DNA of 64,000 bases from Nitrospira japonica (GTDB lineage Bacteria > Nitrospirota > Nitrospiria > Nitrospirales > Nitrospiraceae), in contig NZ_LT828648.1 in NCBI RefSeq assembly GCF_900169565.1, positions 3,508,501 through 3,572,500 of the forward strand, written 5' to 3'. This document shows positions 27,946-36,209 of the stretch, piece after piece (the first letter of the stretch is position 1; each line of letters starts with the position of its first letter). The translations under genes and the position numbers were made by a program. The notes beneath the pieces were generated by a model that saw only the letters and a program-made list of their open reading frames with translations, was not told where the DNA came from and did no database searches.

Positions 27946-28674
27946 TCAGCGCAGCTGCTGGATCGACGCATCGAGCGGCGTCAGAGGATGGCCTTTTCGG
28001 CCGATAGCGGTGGCTTCCAGCGCGCGGCCATACCGGGTGGTCGTTCCGTGGCCTTCGACTTCCACGTCCATATTCGGCCGTAACGACGCGGGAAAGTCCC
28101 TCCCGACGTCCGGCGGTAGACGCACCTGTGTCTCGTCCGACAGGAGCATCCCGTTGACGCCCCCTTTAATGTAGTCGTAGAGCAACACCTCAATGGTGCC
28201 GGCGGCTCGCATTTCGTTGGCCGTCGGCCTCGCCTCCGCCGGAGGAATGGGAAGATCGAGCCGATAGGGAATGGTGAAAGACTTGCCGTCCGTGACGTTC
28301 ACGATGACGTCCGGCGTCACCAGCGGCGAGTTCGCACCACGCCTTCCATGGACCCGCACGTGGTCGCCCGGTTGAATGATTTGGATCAGCCCTTCCGCCG
28401 CGCGGGGCGTGACATGCATTTGCGCCCCATCGCGAAGCAGGAGTCCGTCCACAATCCCACGAGGGTGTACCAGATAGCGATCGACGATCCCCTCGGCCAC
28501 CGGCGGCTCGTCCACGGACGGCGGCTGCTTGCCCGCAACAAGGTGCATGGCGGGCTCATGGCGAAACGAAGGTTCGGTCCCGCTTCCATCCGGGGGAAAA
28601 GCCAACAGCAGCGCAATCCCTGTTGCGATGAAGGAGACTGCCGCGAGGCATCTTTGATATCGCACAAACGGCAT
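27946..28674 (-). CDS. Exported protein with two OB-like repeats
   Basis: 242 residues from ATG at 28674: an N-terminal hydrophobic signal (LAAVSFIATGIALLLAF), a linker, then two similar halves of about 55 residues. Each has a G-[IV]-V-[DN]-G-LL-x-D core (GIVDGLLLRDGAQMHV and GGVNGMLLSDETQVRL) and ends in a D-x-V-x-V-x-G strand. This suggests a duplicated small beta-barrel of DUF5666 type. Role unknown; periplasmic. Confidence 0.6.
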   Translation of the reverse strand: MPFVRYQRCLAAVSFIATGIALLLAFPPDGSGTEPSFRHEPAMHLVAGKQPPSVDEPPVAEGIVDRYLVHPRGIVDGLLLRDGAQMHVTPRAAEGLIQIIQPGDHVRVHGRRGANSPLVTPDVIVNVTDGKSFTIPYRLDLPIPPAEARPTANEMRAAGTIEVLLYDYIKGGVNGMLLSDETQVRLPPDVGRDFPASLRPNMDVEVEGHGTTTRYGRALEATAIGRKGHPLTPLDASIQQLR

Positions 28675-29148
28675 GACGATTCTCCCAGTTCTGCCCCATG
28701 CCCACACGGACTCTTTCCATTGTGGCGCAAAGCCTCGGCGAGCATCAAGCCGGGACTTGCGACGTCGGTCATCGTGATGCATTGCCCCTGTGAGAGCCAC
28801 ACCATCATGGATCCTGTCGTCCCGAAAAAGTAGAATGCGAGCGACAGTGACAAGGACATGCGTGCCGAAAGAGACATGATCCATTTCGTTCACCATCCAC
28901 GCACGGCCACCGTCAAGAATGCGTCCGCCGATAGACTCGGCGAACCCCGCTCCCTCTATACGGCTTTTTATTTTCCGTTTTCGGAGCGTGCGAACATCCG
29001 CTTCGATACGACGGCGGAACCCAATCTCAACGAATAACCGCGCGAGTAGAGATATCCAAGCCGCCGGTGTCACCGGCATGCGCGTGGGTGCCGATTCTCA
29101 TGATGTCGTGAGTTTGGCGGCCGGCAGCCTACAACGGCGAGGTCCTCA
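28675..29148. other. 474-base stretch with no firm gene
   Basis: A 59-codon plus-strand frame at 28858-29037 (ERDMIHFVHHPRTATVKNAS, ending TTAEPNLNE) looks protein-like, with AAGGAC directly before its ATG, but the spacing is too short for a good site. It might be a gene remnant. Nothing else is supported. Confidence 0.35.
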
Positions 29149-29709
29149 TCAGGCTGTTTCGCCGTTGAGAAACCGACAGACGGATTGTACGAGTTCGTCG
29201 ATCGTCTTGGTCCCGTCGAGTCGCCGGACAGGACAAGGCAATCGTTTCAGCCATTGTTCGTGACGCGGCAGACTTCGTCCCGGCATCGTGCCGGCGTCAT
29301 AGGCCGCAGCCCATTCCATAAACGCTTCATGCTGGTCGTGTATCGCACCGCCCGGAGCGAGTGCTTCTGTGCCAAACCGCTCTTTCTCGCGCCAGCGCAA
29401 TCGTTCGATTCGCACGTGGACCGGCGCGGCGAGGAACACGACCGCATCAAACAACGGGATCAACGGATCGCCCCATCCGTCAAGCGAGCCGGACAGGACG
29501 CAGCCGGAGGACTGAACACTCTCCAACTTTTCCCTGATCAGGATGATGCGATCTTCCACAGGACGTTTCTCACGGTATGGCGGAGTCGTCGGCAGCCAAT
29601 AAAAATCTTCCGTGTCCAAGCACGCACACTTCAGCCGCGTAGCCACCGACAGACCAAGTGTCGTCACGCCTGTGCCCGAACCGCCCATCATATGAACGAT
29701 CCTGTTCAT
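29149..29709 (-). CDS. Adenylate-kinase-like P-loop ATPase
   Basis: 186 residues from ATG at 29709. Starts with a P-loop GGSGTGVTTLG, where the usual Lys is Val; homologues I recall share a G-T/V-T-T loop, so this is family-typical. Then DTEDFYWLPT and a lid-like basic segment (RIERLRWREKERFG). It resembles the AAA-family/adenylate kinase-like proteins of about 180 residues. Nucleotide binding is likely; the phosphoryl acceptor is unknown. Confidence 0.7.
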   Translation of the reverse strand: MNRIVHMMGGSGTGVTTLGLSVATRLKCACLDTEDFYWLPTTPPYREKRPVEDRIILIREKLESVQSSGCVLSGSLDGWGDPLIPLFDAVVFLAAPVHVRIERLRWREKERFGTEALAPGGAIHDQHEAFMEWAAAYDAGTMPGRSLPRHEQWLKRLPCPVRRLDGTKTIDELVQSVCRFLNGETA

Positions 29710-29764
29710 ACCCGCCAACCCGCGCCGCGCGTGTTATCCAATACAATGCTCGCTTGAGTCTTCA

Positions 29765-30259
29765 TCACGGCAACAGCCGTCCCTGCGCCCCTTCGAGTTC
29801 GAGCAATCTGGCTTTGACGTCCAGCCCGCCGGCAAAGCCGGTCAGTTTTCCCGAGGCACCAATGACGCGGTGGCAGGGCACGACGATGGACAACGGATTC
29901 TTGCTATTGGCCAGCCCCACTGCCCGCGAGGCCGAACCATTTCCGATCGCGAGGGCCAGACGGCCATAGCTTTGCGTCTGGCCGTAGGGAATGCGGAGCA
30001 GCTGCTGCCATACGCGTTTCTGAAAGGCCGTCCCTCGCATCAGGAGCGGCAACTCGAAGGTCGTTCGCCTGCCCTGAAAATATTCACTCAATTGGCGCCC
30101 GGCTTCGACGAGGACAGGATGACGCACGTCCTCGCGCATGTCCTCGAGCCTGACGCGCATCGGCGTATCCCCTGGCCAGAGCACCGCGATGAGGCTCGCT
30201 TCGTCCGCCACCAGCTTGAGTCGGCCGACCACAGTCTCCATGTGCTTATACCGCAGCAT
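29765..30259 (-). CDS. ogt: Methylated-DNA-protein-cysteine methyltransferase
   Basis: 164 residues from ATG at 30259. The active-site motif PCHRV has acceptor Cys129, preceded by the helix-turn-helix-like RVWQQLLRIPYGQTQSYGRLA and followed by GFAGGLDVKARLLELE. It repairs O6-methylguanine by suicidal alkyl transfer. The start lies inside the last 14 bases of the upstream AlkA-fusion gene, so translation is probably coupled. No Ada N-terminal domain here, since that is on the partner. Confidence 0.9.
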   Translation of the reverse strand: MLRYKHMETVVGRLKLVADEASLIAVLWPGDTPMRVRLEDMREDVRHPVLVEAGRQLSEYFQGRRTTFELPLLMRGTAFQKRVWQQLLRIPYGQTQSYGRLALAIGNGSASRAVGLANSKNPLSIVVPCHRVIGASGKLTGFAGGLDVKARLLELEGAQGRLLP

Positions 30260-31706
30260 GATTCGCCTCCTCTTCCCGAATGGCCGTGGCCTGTTCATTC
30301 CAGAGACAGACGGCCGCGTAACTCCGCCAGGGTCTGACGGTTTCCACGTTGAACCGTGGATGAGCCTTGATAAAGCGGTTCAAGATCAGATCGGCGGACG
30401 GAAAGGCGTCCGCGTCGCCGAGCGCTCGTAACGCCATGTATTCGGCGCTCCATGCCCCGATACCCTTGACCATCCTGACGGCACGTTTGAAATCGTCCGG
30501 ATCTTGCGCCGGGTCGAACCGAATCATTCCGCCGGCGACGCGCGCGGAGAACTCGCGAATCGCCGCGCGTTTCAGTCCGGTTATTGCCACCGCGTGCAGA
30601 TCCGATTTTGCAAGAATGTGCGGCTTCGGAAACAAACGGATGCGATCGCCGGACACGGGATGTCGAACCTCTTCACCATACGTTGCCGCCAATTGATTCA
30701 TGAGCCGCGCAGTATGCGCCACGGAAATGACCTGCCCAAGGATGGTGGCGATCGCCGTTTCAAACGGGTCGAATCCACGAGCCAGTCTCGCTCCGGGATG
30801 CCTTCGCCGAAACGTCGAGAGGATGCCCGCCTGCGCAAACACCTTGCCGATCACGGCCGGATCCGAATCCAGGTCGAACATGTGCCGGATGCGCTGCACG
30901 ACTCTGAGGAGGCATCGGGTGTCCGACAGACAGATCTCGAGTGCGAGTTCCGGGTTCCGGCCGTCCGGTCTTATCCGAAAGTATCCCGTCGTTTCCATGC
31001 CGTCGACCGTGAACACCCGCGAATAGGCGTCTCCTTCGATCGCTTCGATGCCGGCGACGTGATGCCGCCGATAGTAGTCGAGCAACGAGCGCCAATCGAA
31101 CGGAGGCCGGTAGGCTAACCCCAGCCGGATCATCGAAGCAGCCTCCACTCCCTTTGTAGATGACCGCAGCGCGGATGGGGGACGATGGAACCGCTTCTTC
31201 ACGGCATCGTTGAATCGGCGAAGCGAGCGGAAGCCGGTGGAAAAGGCAATCTCCGTGAATGGAAGCGGGGTCTCCACGATCAGCTTTCGGGCAAAGTTGA
31301 GCCGGCTGCCGTCGTGGAGCTGCTTGGGGGTTTGGCCCAATTCTTTTTCGAACAGCCGTCGCAGATGTCGAGCCGAGACGCCCAGCCGGTCGGCCAGGAC
31401 CTCTTCGCTGTGCTGTTCCAGAACTCCCTGGGCCAGGAGCTTGAGGGCCCGCTCGACGGTGGTCTGTTTGCCGTTCCACGCAGGGGACCCCGGAGCAGAT
31501 TCAGGCCGGCATCGCAGGCAAGGCCGATAACCGGCCCGCTCGGCCGCTTGCGCCGTCTTGAAAAACAGGACATTTTCGCGTTTGGGGCGGGCCGGACAAA
31601 TCGGCCGGCAATAGATCCCCGTCGTCTTCACGGCGACGAAAAACTTGCCGTCGAAACGATGGTCTCTCGCCAGCAGGGCTCGGTAGAACGGATCGTGGCT
31701 ATTCAT
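30246..31706 (-). CDS. Ada-AraC-AlkA fusion: adaptive-response regulator and 3-methyladenine glycosylase
   Basis: 486 residues from ATG at 31706. Domains: Ada zinc domain (C33, C37, C63, C66 in YCRPIC and CLRC; C33 would be the phosphotriester methyl acceptor), AraC helix-turn-helix (about 80-185), AlkA N-terminal domain, and HhH-GPD glycosylase with catalytic Asp439 (PSADLIL) after GIGAWSAEYMALR. It likely senses methylated DNA and excises alkylated bases. It overlaps ogt by 14 bases, giving a compact alkylation-response operon. Confidence 0.9.
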   Translation of the reverse strand: MNSHDPFYRALLARDHRFDGKFFVAVKTTGIYCRPICPARPKRENVLFFKTAQAAERAGYRPCLRCRPESAPGSPAWNGKQTTVERALKLLAQGVLEQHSEEVLADRLGVSARHLRRLFEKELGQTPKQLHDGSRLNFARKLIVETPLPFTEIAFSTGFRSLRRFNDAVKKRFHRPPSALRSSTKGVEAASMIRLGLAYRPPFDWRSLLDYYRRHHVAGIEAIEGDAYSRVFTVDGMETTGYFRIRPDGRNPELALEICLSDTRCLLRVVQRIRHMFDLDSDPAVIGKVFAQAGILSTFRRRHPGARLARGFDPFETAIATILGQVISVAHTARLMNQLAATYGEEVRHPVSGDRIRLFPKPHILAKSDLHAVAITGLKRAAIREFSARVAGGMIRFDPAQDPDDFKRAVRMVKGIGAWSAEYMALRALGDADAFPSADLILNRFIKAHPRFNVETVRPWRSYAAVCLWNEQATAIREEEANHAAV

Positions 31707-32142
31707 GCTCCGCCTCGCAAAGGTCCAATGGTCTTGTCCATCGTCCAGACTGTAGACGAATGGGTTCCGATACACTCGCCGGATTCGGACCTCTACGCCG
31801 GTGTATTTAAACTTACTCGGCCGCCCGATTGCCAGTTGCAATCCTTCTTTTCCGGTCACCGTTCCACCGGTCTTACATCGCGATGGACCCGACCTGGGGT
31901 CACGGCATACACTGACTGGGAAACGTGTTTGCAAGGAAGGATTTCCGGCAAGCCTACGAATCGAAACCTATCAGCGGCAAAAACGTGCTCCGCATTGCCG
32001 AGTCATAAGAGATCCGCCGACTCAATTGTGACTGTCCTGACAGTCGATGATGCGTGCAGCGAGGCCTTGCAGCGATACATGGCGCAGACGATGGAAGATG
32101 ACCTTGCCTATCGAAGCGCTGCAGGAGCATACTGCCATAAAT
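31707..32142. other. 436-base intergenic region
   Basis: Divergent promoter region between the AlkA fusion (minus) and the alcohol dehydrogenase (plus). No ORF with a start signal is visible. An AGGAG at about 32123 lies 17 bases before the dehydrogenase ATG, too far for a standard site. No clear Ada-type box was seen. Confidence 0.4.
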
Positions 32143-33198
32143 ATGTACAAGACCAAAGCCTATGGAGCAGCCGCAGCCACCTCATCGATGGCTGCCCTCA
32201 CGATTCCGCGACGCGATCCCGGCGAACGGGACGTTCAGATCGACGTCCTCTTCTGCGGTATTTGCCACTCCGATCTCCATCAGGTTCGAAACGAGTGGAA
32301 GAGCGTAGCGCCGACTGTCTATCCCTGCGTCCCCGGCCACGAGATCGTCGGCCGTGTGGCGAAAGTCGGAACGGCGGTCAAGAAATTCAAGGTCGGTGAT
32401 CTTGCGGCGGTCGGCTGCCTGGTCGATACCGACCAGACCTGCCACGAATGTCAGGCCGGCCTGGAACAGTTCTGCGGGAATCTGACCCTGACCTACAATT
32501 CACCGGACAAGCACCTCGGAGGCGTCACCTACGGCGGCTACGCCGAGAGCATCGTCGTGGACCACCGATTCGTCCTGCGCATCCCCCCGAACCTGGACCT
32601 TGCCGGAACCGCCCCGCTCCTCTGCGCCGGGATCACCACCTATTCGCCGATGCGCCATTGGGGGGTGACCAAGGGGAAGAAGGTGGGTGTGGTCGGGCTG
32701 GGCGGACTGGGCCATATGGCCGTCAAGTTCGCTCATGCGCTGGGAGCCCATGTGGTGGTCTTCACCACATCGCCCAACAAGAAGGACGACGCGCTCCGCC
32801 TCGGCGCCGACGAAGTCGTCATCTCCCGCGACGCGAACGAGATGAAGAAGCAGACCGGCAGTTTCGACTTCATCCTCGACGCCGTATCCGCCGACCACGA
32901 CATCAACGTCTATATTGAGCTGCTTCGCCGCGACGGCACCATTACCCTCGTCGGTGCGCCGGAGAAGCCGCTCGCGGTTGCGGCCTTCGGTCTCTTGTTC
33001 GGACGTCGCAGCCTATCCGGTTCTCCCATCGGCGGCATCCCGGAAACTCAGGAGATGCTCGATTTTTGTTCCGCTCATCACATTACCTCGGACGTCGAAG
33101 TCATCCCCATCCAAAAGGTCAACGAAGCCTACGACAGACTGCTCAAGTCCGACGTGAAATACCGCTTCTCGATCGACATGGCTTCTCTGAAAACCTAG
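32143..33198 (+). CDS. NAD(P)-dependent alcohol/aldehyde dehydrogenase, YahK-like
   Basis: 351 residues from ATG at 32143. Catalytic zinc ligands Cys41 (CGICHSD) and the GHE motif at about 65-67. Rossmann domain VGVVGLGGLGHMAVKFAHALG. Compare the structural-zinc loop: TDQTCHECQAGLEQFC has Asp at the first ligand position where YahK/CAD relatives have Cys. The YahK group reduces aldehydes to alcohols with NADPH. It leads a same-strand set with the catalase-like gene 18 bases downstream. Confidence 0.9.
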   Translation: MYKTKAYGAAAATSSMAALTIPRRDPGERDVQIDVLFCGICHSDLHQVRNEWKSVAPTVYPCVPGHEIVGRVAKVGTAVKKFKVGDLAAVGCLVDTDQTCHECQAGLEQFCGNLTLTYNSPDKHLGGVTYGGYAESIVVDHRFVLRIPPNLDLAGTAPLLCAGITTYSPMRHWGVTKGKKVGVVGLGGLGHMAVKFAHALGAHVVVFTTSPNKKDDALRLGADEVVISRDANEMKKQTGSFDFILDAVSADHDINVYIELLRRDGTITLVGAPEKPLAVAAFGLLFGRRSLSGSPIGGIPETQEMLDFCSAHHITSDVEVIPIQKVNEAYDRLLKSDVKYRFSIDMASLKT

Positions 33199-33216
33199 AA
33201 CCGCGGAGGAACTCAA

Positions 33217-34221
33217 ATGAGGACCACATGTGTCGCGACCGCCGCGCTGGCGGCTGTGCTTGCGCTCCCCGCCTCGGGGTTCGCGGAAGAAACATCGGCC
33301 GCTCAAGTATCCCTCCCCGAACAACTGGTGAATGCCTTCAACGCCGTGTTCGGAGCCCATCCGGGTCTGCGAGCCAACCATCCCAAAGGCGTCGTCCTCG
33401 AAGGCTCTTTCACGCCGAGTGACAAGGCGGCGTCCGTGAGCAAAGCTGCTCACTTCGCCAAGCAGGCCAAACCGATTCCGGTGACCGTCCGCTTCTCGGC
33501 CGGGTCGGGGTTGCCGACCGTCCCGGACACCAACGAGATGCCCCGCGGCATGGCCATTAAATTTTCCCTTCCTGACGGGTCACAGACGGACATGGTCGTG
33601 CTCTCCTACAACGGCTTTCCCGTCTCCACCGGGGAGGACTTCAGGGATTTTCTCCTGGCCATTGCGGCAAGCGGGCCTGACGCCCCGAAACCCAACGCCT
33701 TGGAGAATTTTCTGAACGGTCATCCGGCAGCCAAGACGTTCGTGCAAACCCCCAAGCCGCCGCCTGTCAGCTACGGTACCCTGCCCTATTTCGGGATCAA
33801 CGCGTTCAAGTTCACCAATGCGAAAGGAAAGACCGCGCTGGTCCGCTATCAACTGCAGCCGATCACCGGTGTGCAGTACCTCACAAAGGAGCAAGTGTCC
33901 GCGAAGGGACCGGACTATTTGAGCGATGAGATTCGGGACCGGGTCCGCCGCGCTCCGGTCAAGTTCCACCTACTCGCGCAAGTGGCCGAACCGGGCGACA
34001 AGACGGACGATCCGACGGTCGTTTGGCCTGAAACGAGAAGAACGATCGACTTGGGAACGCTCACCATCGTCAAAGCGGTGGAGGACAGCCAAGCTGCGGA
34101 AAAGAAATTGCTCTTTGTACCGGGAGCCCTGACACCCGGCATCGAAGCGGCCGATCCGATGATCGCTGTCCGGTCGGCGGCCTATATCGTATCCCTGTCG
34201 CGCCGCGCCCAGCCCCAGTAG
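33217..34221 (+). CDS. Periplasmic catalase-family peroxidase
   Basis: 334 residues. Signal peptide (about 1-23, ending SGFA), then the catalase core: RANHPKGVV with distal His55, VTVRFSAGSGLPTVPD and IAVRSAAYIVSLSRR near the C-terminus, which carries the proximal Tyr. The length of about 330 and the absent catalase C-terminal domains fit the SrpA-like group, haem peroxidases rather than full catalases. GGAGG precedes the ATG. Confidence 0.9.
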   Translation: MRTTCVATAALAAVLALPASGFAEETSAAQVSLPEQLVNAFNAVFGAHPGLRANHPKGVVLEGSFTPSDKAASVSKAAHFAKQAKPIPVTVRFSAGSGLPTVPDTNEMPRGMAIKFSLPDGSQTDMVVLSYNGFPVSTGEDFRDFLLAIAASGPDAPKPNALENFLNGHPAAKTFVQTPKPPPVSYGTLPYFGINAFKFTNAKGKTALVRYQLQPITGVQYLTKEQVSAKGPDYLSDEIRDRVRRAPVKFHLLAQVAEPGDKTDDPTVVWPETRRTIDLGTLTIVKAVEDSQAAEKKLLFVPGALTPGIEAADPMIAVRSAAYIVSLSRRAQPQ

Positions 34222-34247
34222 GATCGGCCTCGCGGGAGCCATAGCCG

Positions 34248-34925
34248 GTGAACCGGGAGACGACGCACACGCCGCCGATTCGCCTGTGGCTCCTCTTCAT
34301 TATTCTCTTGCTGCACGGATGCTCGTCCAAAGGAACGCCCACCGGCGTTCATTTTCCCGTCACCAGCGGATCCCACCGGCTCCTTCCGGCCGCTGAGCAA
34401 TCGATCCTTCTCTGGGGAGCCCCCGACGTCACACACGTGGCGGTCGAATGGCTCCGGTCGCATCACTATACACACGTCGTCGTCGCTGATGAGAATCGGG
34501 TCCGCGAGGCGAAGGACGCTCCGCCCGGATCCGATCGCAAAGCGGCGCTCACCCTTGGGGAAAATATGCATGCCGAATTTGTGCTGTTATTGGACCGGGA
34601 GACAAACAAGGAAGGAACGTTGATCGAGCCGCATTGCGGGGCGCGCTTCTTCGTCGAGGTCACATTGCGGGGTCTCTCGGTGAACAACGGCGAGACCGTC
34701 TTGCAGGCTCGGGCCCATTACCCGCAGTGCGTTGAACTGAGCGGCCGGATTGCTCGAAGCCTGACATGCCAGACGTTCGCCACTGCGTGGGGATTTCGCC
34801 CGTCGGGTCAACTCGATCTTCCGTCACACCTCATGTGCACGGCAGGCCAGACGGCGCCGATGGCAAATCGTCCAGCCGGAGAAATCCCGAACGAACGTCG
34901 GGCGTTGCCGGGCGATACGCCATGA
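34248..34925 (+). CDS. Lipoprotein of unknown function
   Basis: 225 residues from GTG at 34248. Signal WLLFIILLLHGC places a lipobox Cys at residue 25. A mixed alpha/beta body (EWLRSHHYTHVVVADENRV, HAEFVLLLDRE, FFVEVTLRGLSVNNG) looks like a small periplasmic domain of LPP20/DUF799 type, but the family is not certain. The stop overlaps the next start (ATGA), so the two lipoproteins are coupled. Confidence 0.6.
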   Translation: MNRETTHTPPIRLWLLFIILLLHGCSSKGTPTGVHFPVTSGSHRLLPAAEQSILLWGAPDVTHVAVEWLRSHHYTHVVVADENRVREAKDAPPGSDRKAALTLGENMHAEFVLLLDRETNKEGTLIEPHCGARFFVEVTLRGLSVNNGETVLQARAHYPQCVELSGRIARSLTCQTFATAWGFRPSGQLDLPSHLMCTAGQTAPMANRPAGEIPNERRALPGDTP

Positions 34926-35338
34926 CGCATCAGTGCATGAGCAGCAAAATAAATGCTCACACGATGGCGCGGCTGGTCTCGTGCCTGTGGCTGGGATTGG
35001 GTCTCTTGCTCACCGGCTGCGAATCGGAGCGAAGCAGGCTGATGACGGAGAAATATCCGACGTACCCCGATGACATCAAACGAGCCATCGATCGTGGGTA
35101 TCCTGTTCGAGGCATGAATCACGATCAGATCTATCTGGCGTTCGGGGAGCCCATATGTAAGAAGGCCATCGAACACAAGGGGCGGCCGGTGGAGGTGTGG
35201 TTGTATCCCCCAGGCGGACGAGACCCCTGCCTGACGGCAGAGTTTCGCGTCTATTTCGAAAATGGAGCGGTCTCGGACTGGGCCAAAATGACGGAAGCCT
35301 CGCGCTTCGCGGATCCGCCTGGAGGTCTTCCGCCCTGA
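34922..35338 (+). CDS. Small lipoprotein, SmpA/OmlA-like
   Basis: 138 residues. Signal with lipobox LLTGC (Cys33), then KYPTYPDDIKRAIDRGYPVRGM, followed by DQIYLAFGEPICKKAIEHKG and a beta ending (VEVWLYPPGG, FRVYFENGAVSDW). The G-x-[TS]-x-x-x-[VI]-x-x-x-[FL]-G-x-P pattern and single beta sheet recall BamE/SmpA-type domains. Starts within the stop of the preceding lipoprotein gene (ATGA overlap). Confidence 0.7.
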   Translation: MTHQCMSSKINAHTMARLVSCLWLGLGLLLTGCESERSRLMTEKYPTYPDDIKRAIDRGYPVRGMNHDQIYLAFGEPICKKAIEHKGRPVEVWLYPPGGRDPCLTAEFRVYFENGAVSDWAKMTEASRFADPPGGLPP

Positions 35339-35361
35339 CGTAGACTTGAACAGACATGTGA

Positions 35362-35508
35362 TACCGGCGGATCACGGCCAAGAACGGGATGCGATTCGAC
35401 AACCGCTATTGCTGGGTGATGCGCTTCGAGGGTGCCGTCATCGTGGAGGTGCGGGCCTATCTGGACTCGGCATTGGTGCAGAGGCTGATCGACGAGAACC
35501 CGCTCTGA
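35362..35508 (+). pseudogene. C-terminal remnant of an NTF2/SnoaL-like gene
   Basis: The frame from 35362 to the stop at 35506 reads NRYCWVMRFEGAVIVEVRAY and LDSALVQRLIDENPL. This matches the C-terminal third of nuclear transport factor 2-like/ketosteroid-isomerase proteins, where NRY-W-F-G-IVEVRAYLDS is standard. The rest (about 90 residues) is absent and an in-frame stop precedes it. So it is a truncated relic. Confidence 0.6.
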
Positions 35509-35528
35509 GTACGAGAGAAACCCGCCGG

Positions 35529-36209
35529 TTACTGAACTTTCGTCATTTTCTCCGGGAAAAAATACTTCTCGAACCGTTCTCGCGCTTTTCTGTAGTCGTT
35601 GTCGGTCACGTACTGCAACCGGTAATTGAATCGGCACTTGCGGTCTTTTTCGTATTGGTAGACGTCCTGCATGAAGGGTACGATCTGGTCGAGATCCGAC
35701 GTGTACTCCCCTTTCGCCAGACTGGTGTCCAGACCGGACGGGATGTCTCCGATCACGCGGATGGATTCCTCACCGTTTTGAATGCTGGCCTCGATCAGGA
35801 CATTGTCCTTCTGGCACAGCGTATATCCGCGCTTCATGTTTTCCACCGCCTCTTGAAATCCGTCTCGTGACGCGGCCTTTGCGCCGACCATGCCCTTCAC
35901 TTCATCGACCAATGCCGTCACTTCCGCGAGACGCTTCTCCAGGCGGCGGCTGGTTTCCGCGGCGTCGTCGAGCTTGGCCTGAAGGCCCGGGTCAGTTCGC
36001 GTGGACTCCGTAGTAGGGGGCAGCGCATCAGATTGGGCCGCAGATTGGGAAACGGACTCGGGAACGGCCGCCGATTGACGCGTGTCCGGTTGGCCGTTCG
36101 CGCCGTTGTCCGTGACTTGGACGAGCAGGACGGCAAAAACGAGCAGGAGCACCACCTGCACCAGGGACAGACCGAGGACGGGATCCGTGCGCGGGTCAGT
36201 TCTTGTCAC
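35529..36209 (-). CDS. Single-pass membrane protein with periplasmic coiled coil (partner of 36196 gene)
   Basis: 226 residues. N-terminal TM helix at about 14-31 (LSLVQVVLLLVFAVLLV), basic side in, so the rest is periplasmic. A Ser/Pro/Thr linker (35-75) is followed by a coiled coil (76-110) and a globular end holding two cysteines (C132, C192) that could pair. The TM helix has no Asp, unlike MotB, ExbD or ZorB stators. Start overlaps the 3' end of the upstream gene by 14 bases, implying coupled synthesis. Family not recognised. Confidence 0.7.
   Translation of the reverse strand: MTRTDPRTDPVLGLSLVQVVLLLVFAVLLVQVTDNGANGQPDTRQSAAVPESVSQSAAQSDALPPTTESTRTDPGLQAKLDDAAETSRRLEKRLAEVTALVDEVKGMVGAKAASRDGFQEAVENMKRGYTLCQKDNVLIEASIQNGEESIRVIGDIPSGLDTSLAKGEYTSDLDQIVPFMQDVYQYEKDRKCRFNYRLQYVTDNDYRKARERFEKYFFPEKMTKVQ

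Noticed and set aside
29149-29709. Calling the P-loop protein inactive because Walker A lacks Lys
   Set aside because: The G-x-T-T variant appears typical of this small kinase-like family as I recall it, so it is not evidence of decay.
31185-32399. A 404-codon plus-strand frame opposite the AlkA fusion
   Set aside because: Covers clear Ada/AraC coding on the minus strand and reads as low-complexity shadow; the real plus-strand gene begins at 32143 in another frame.
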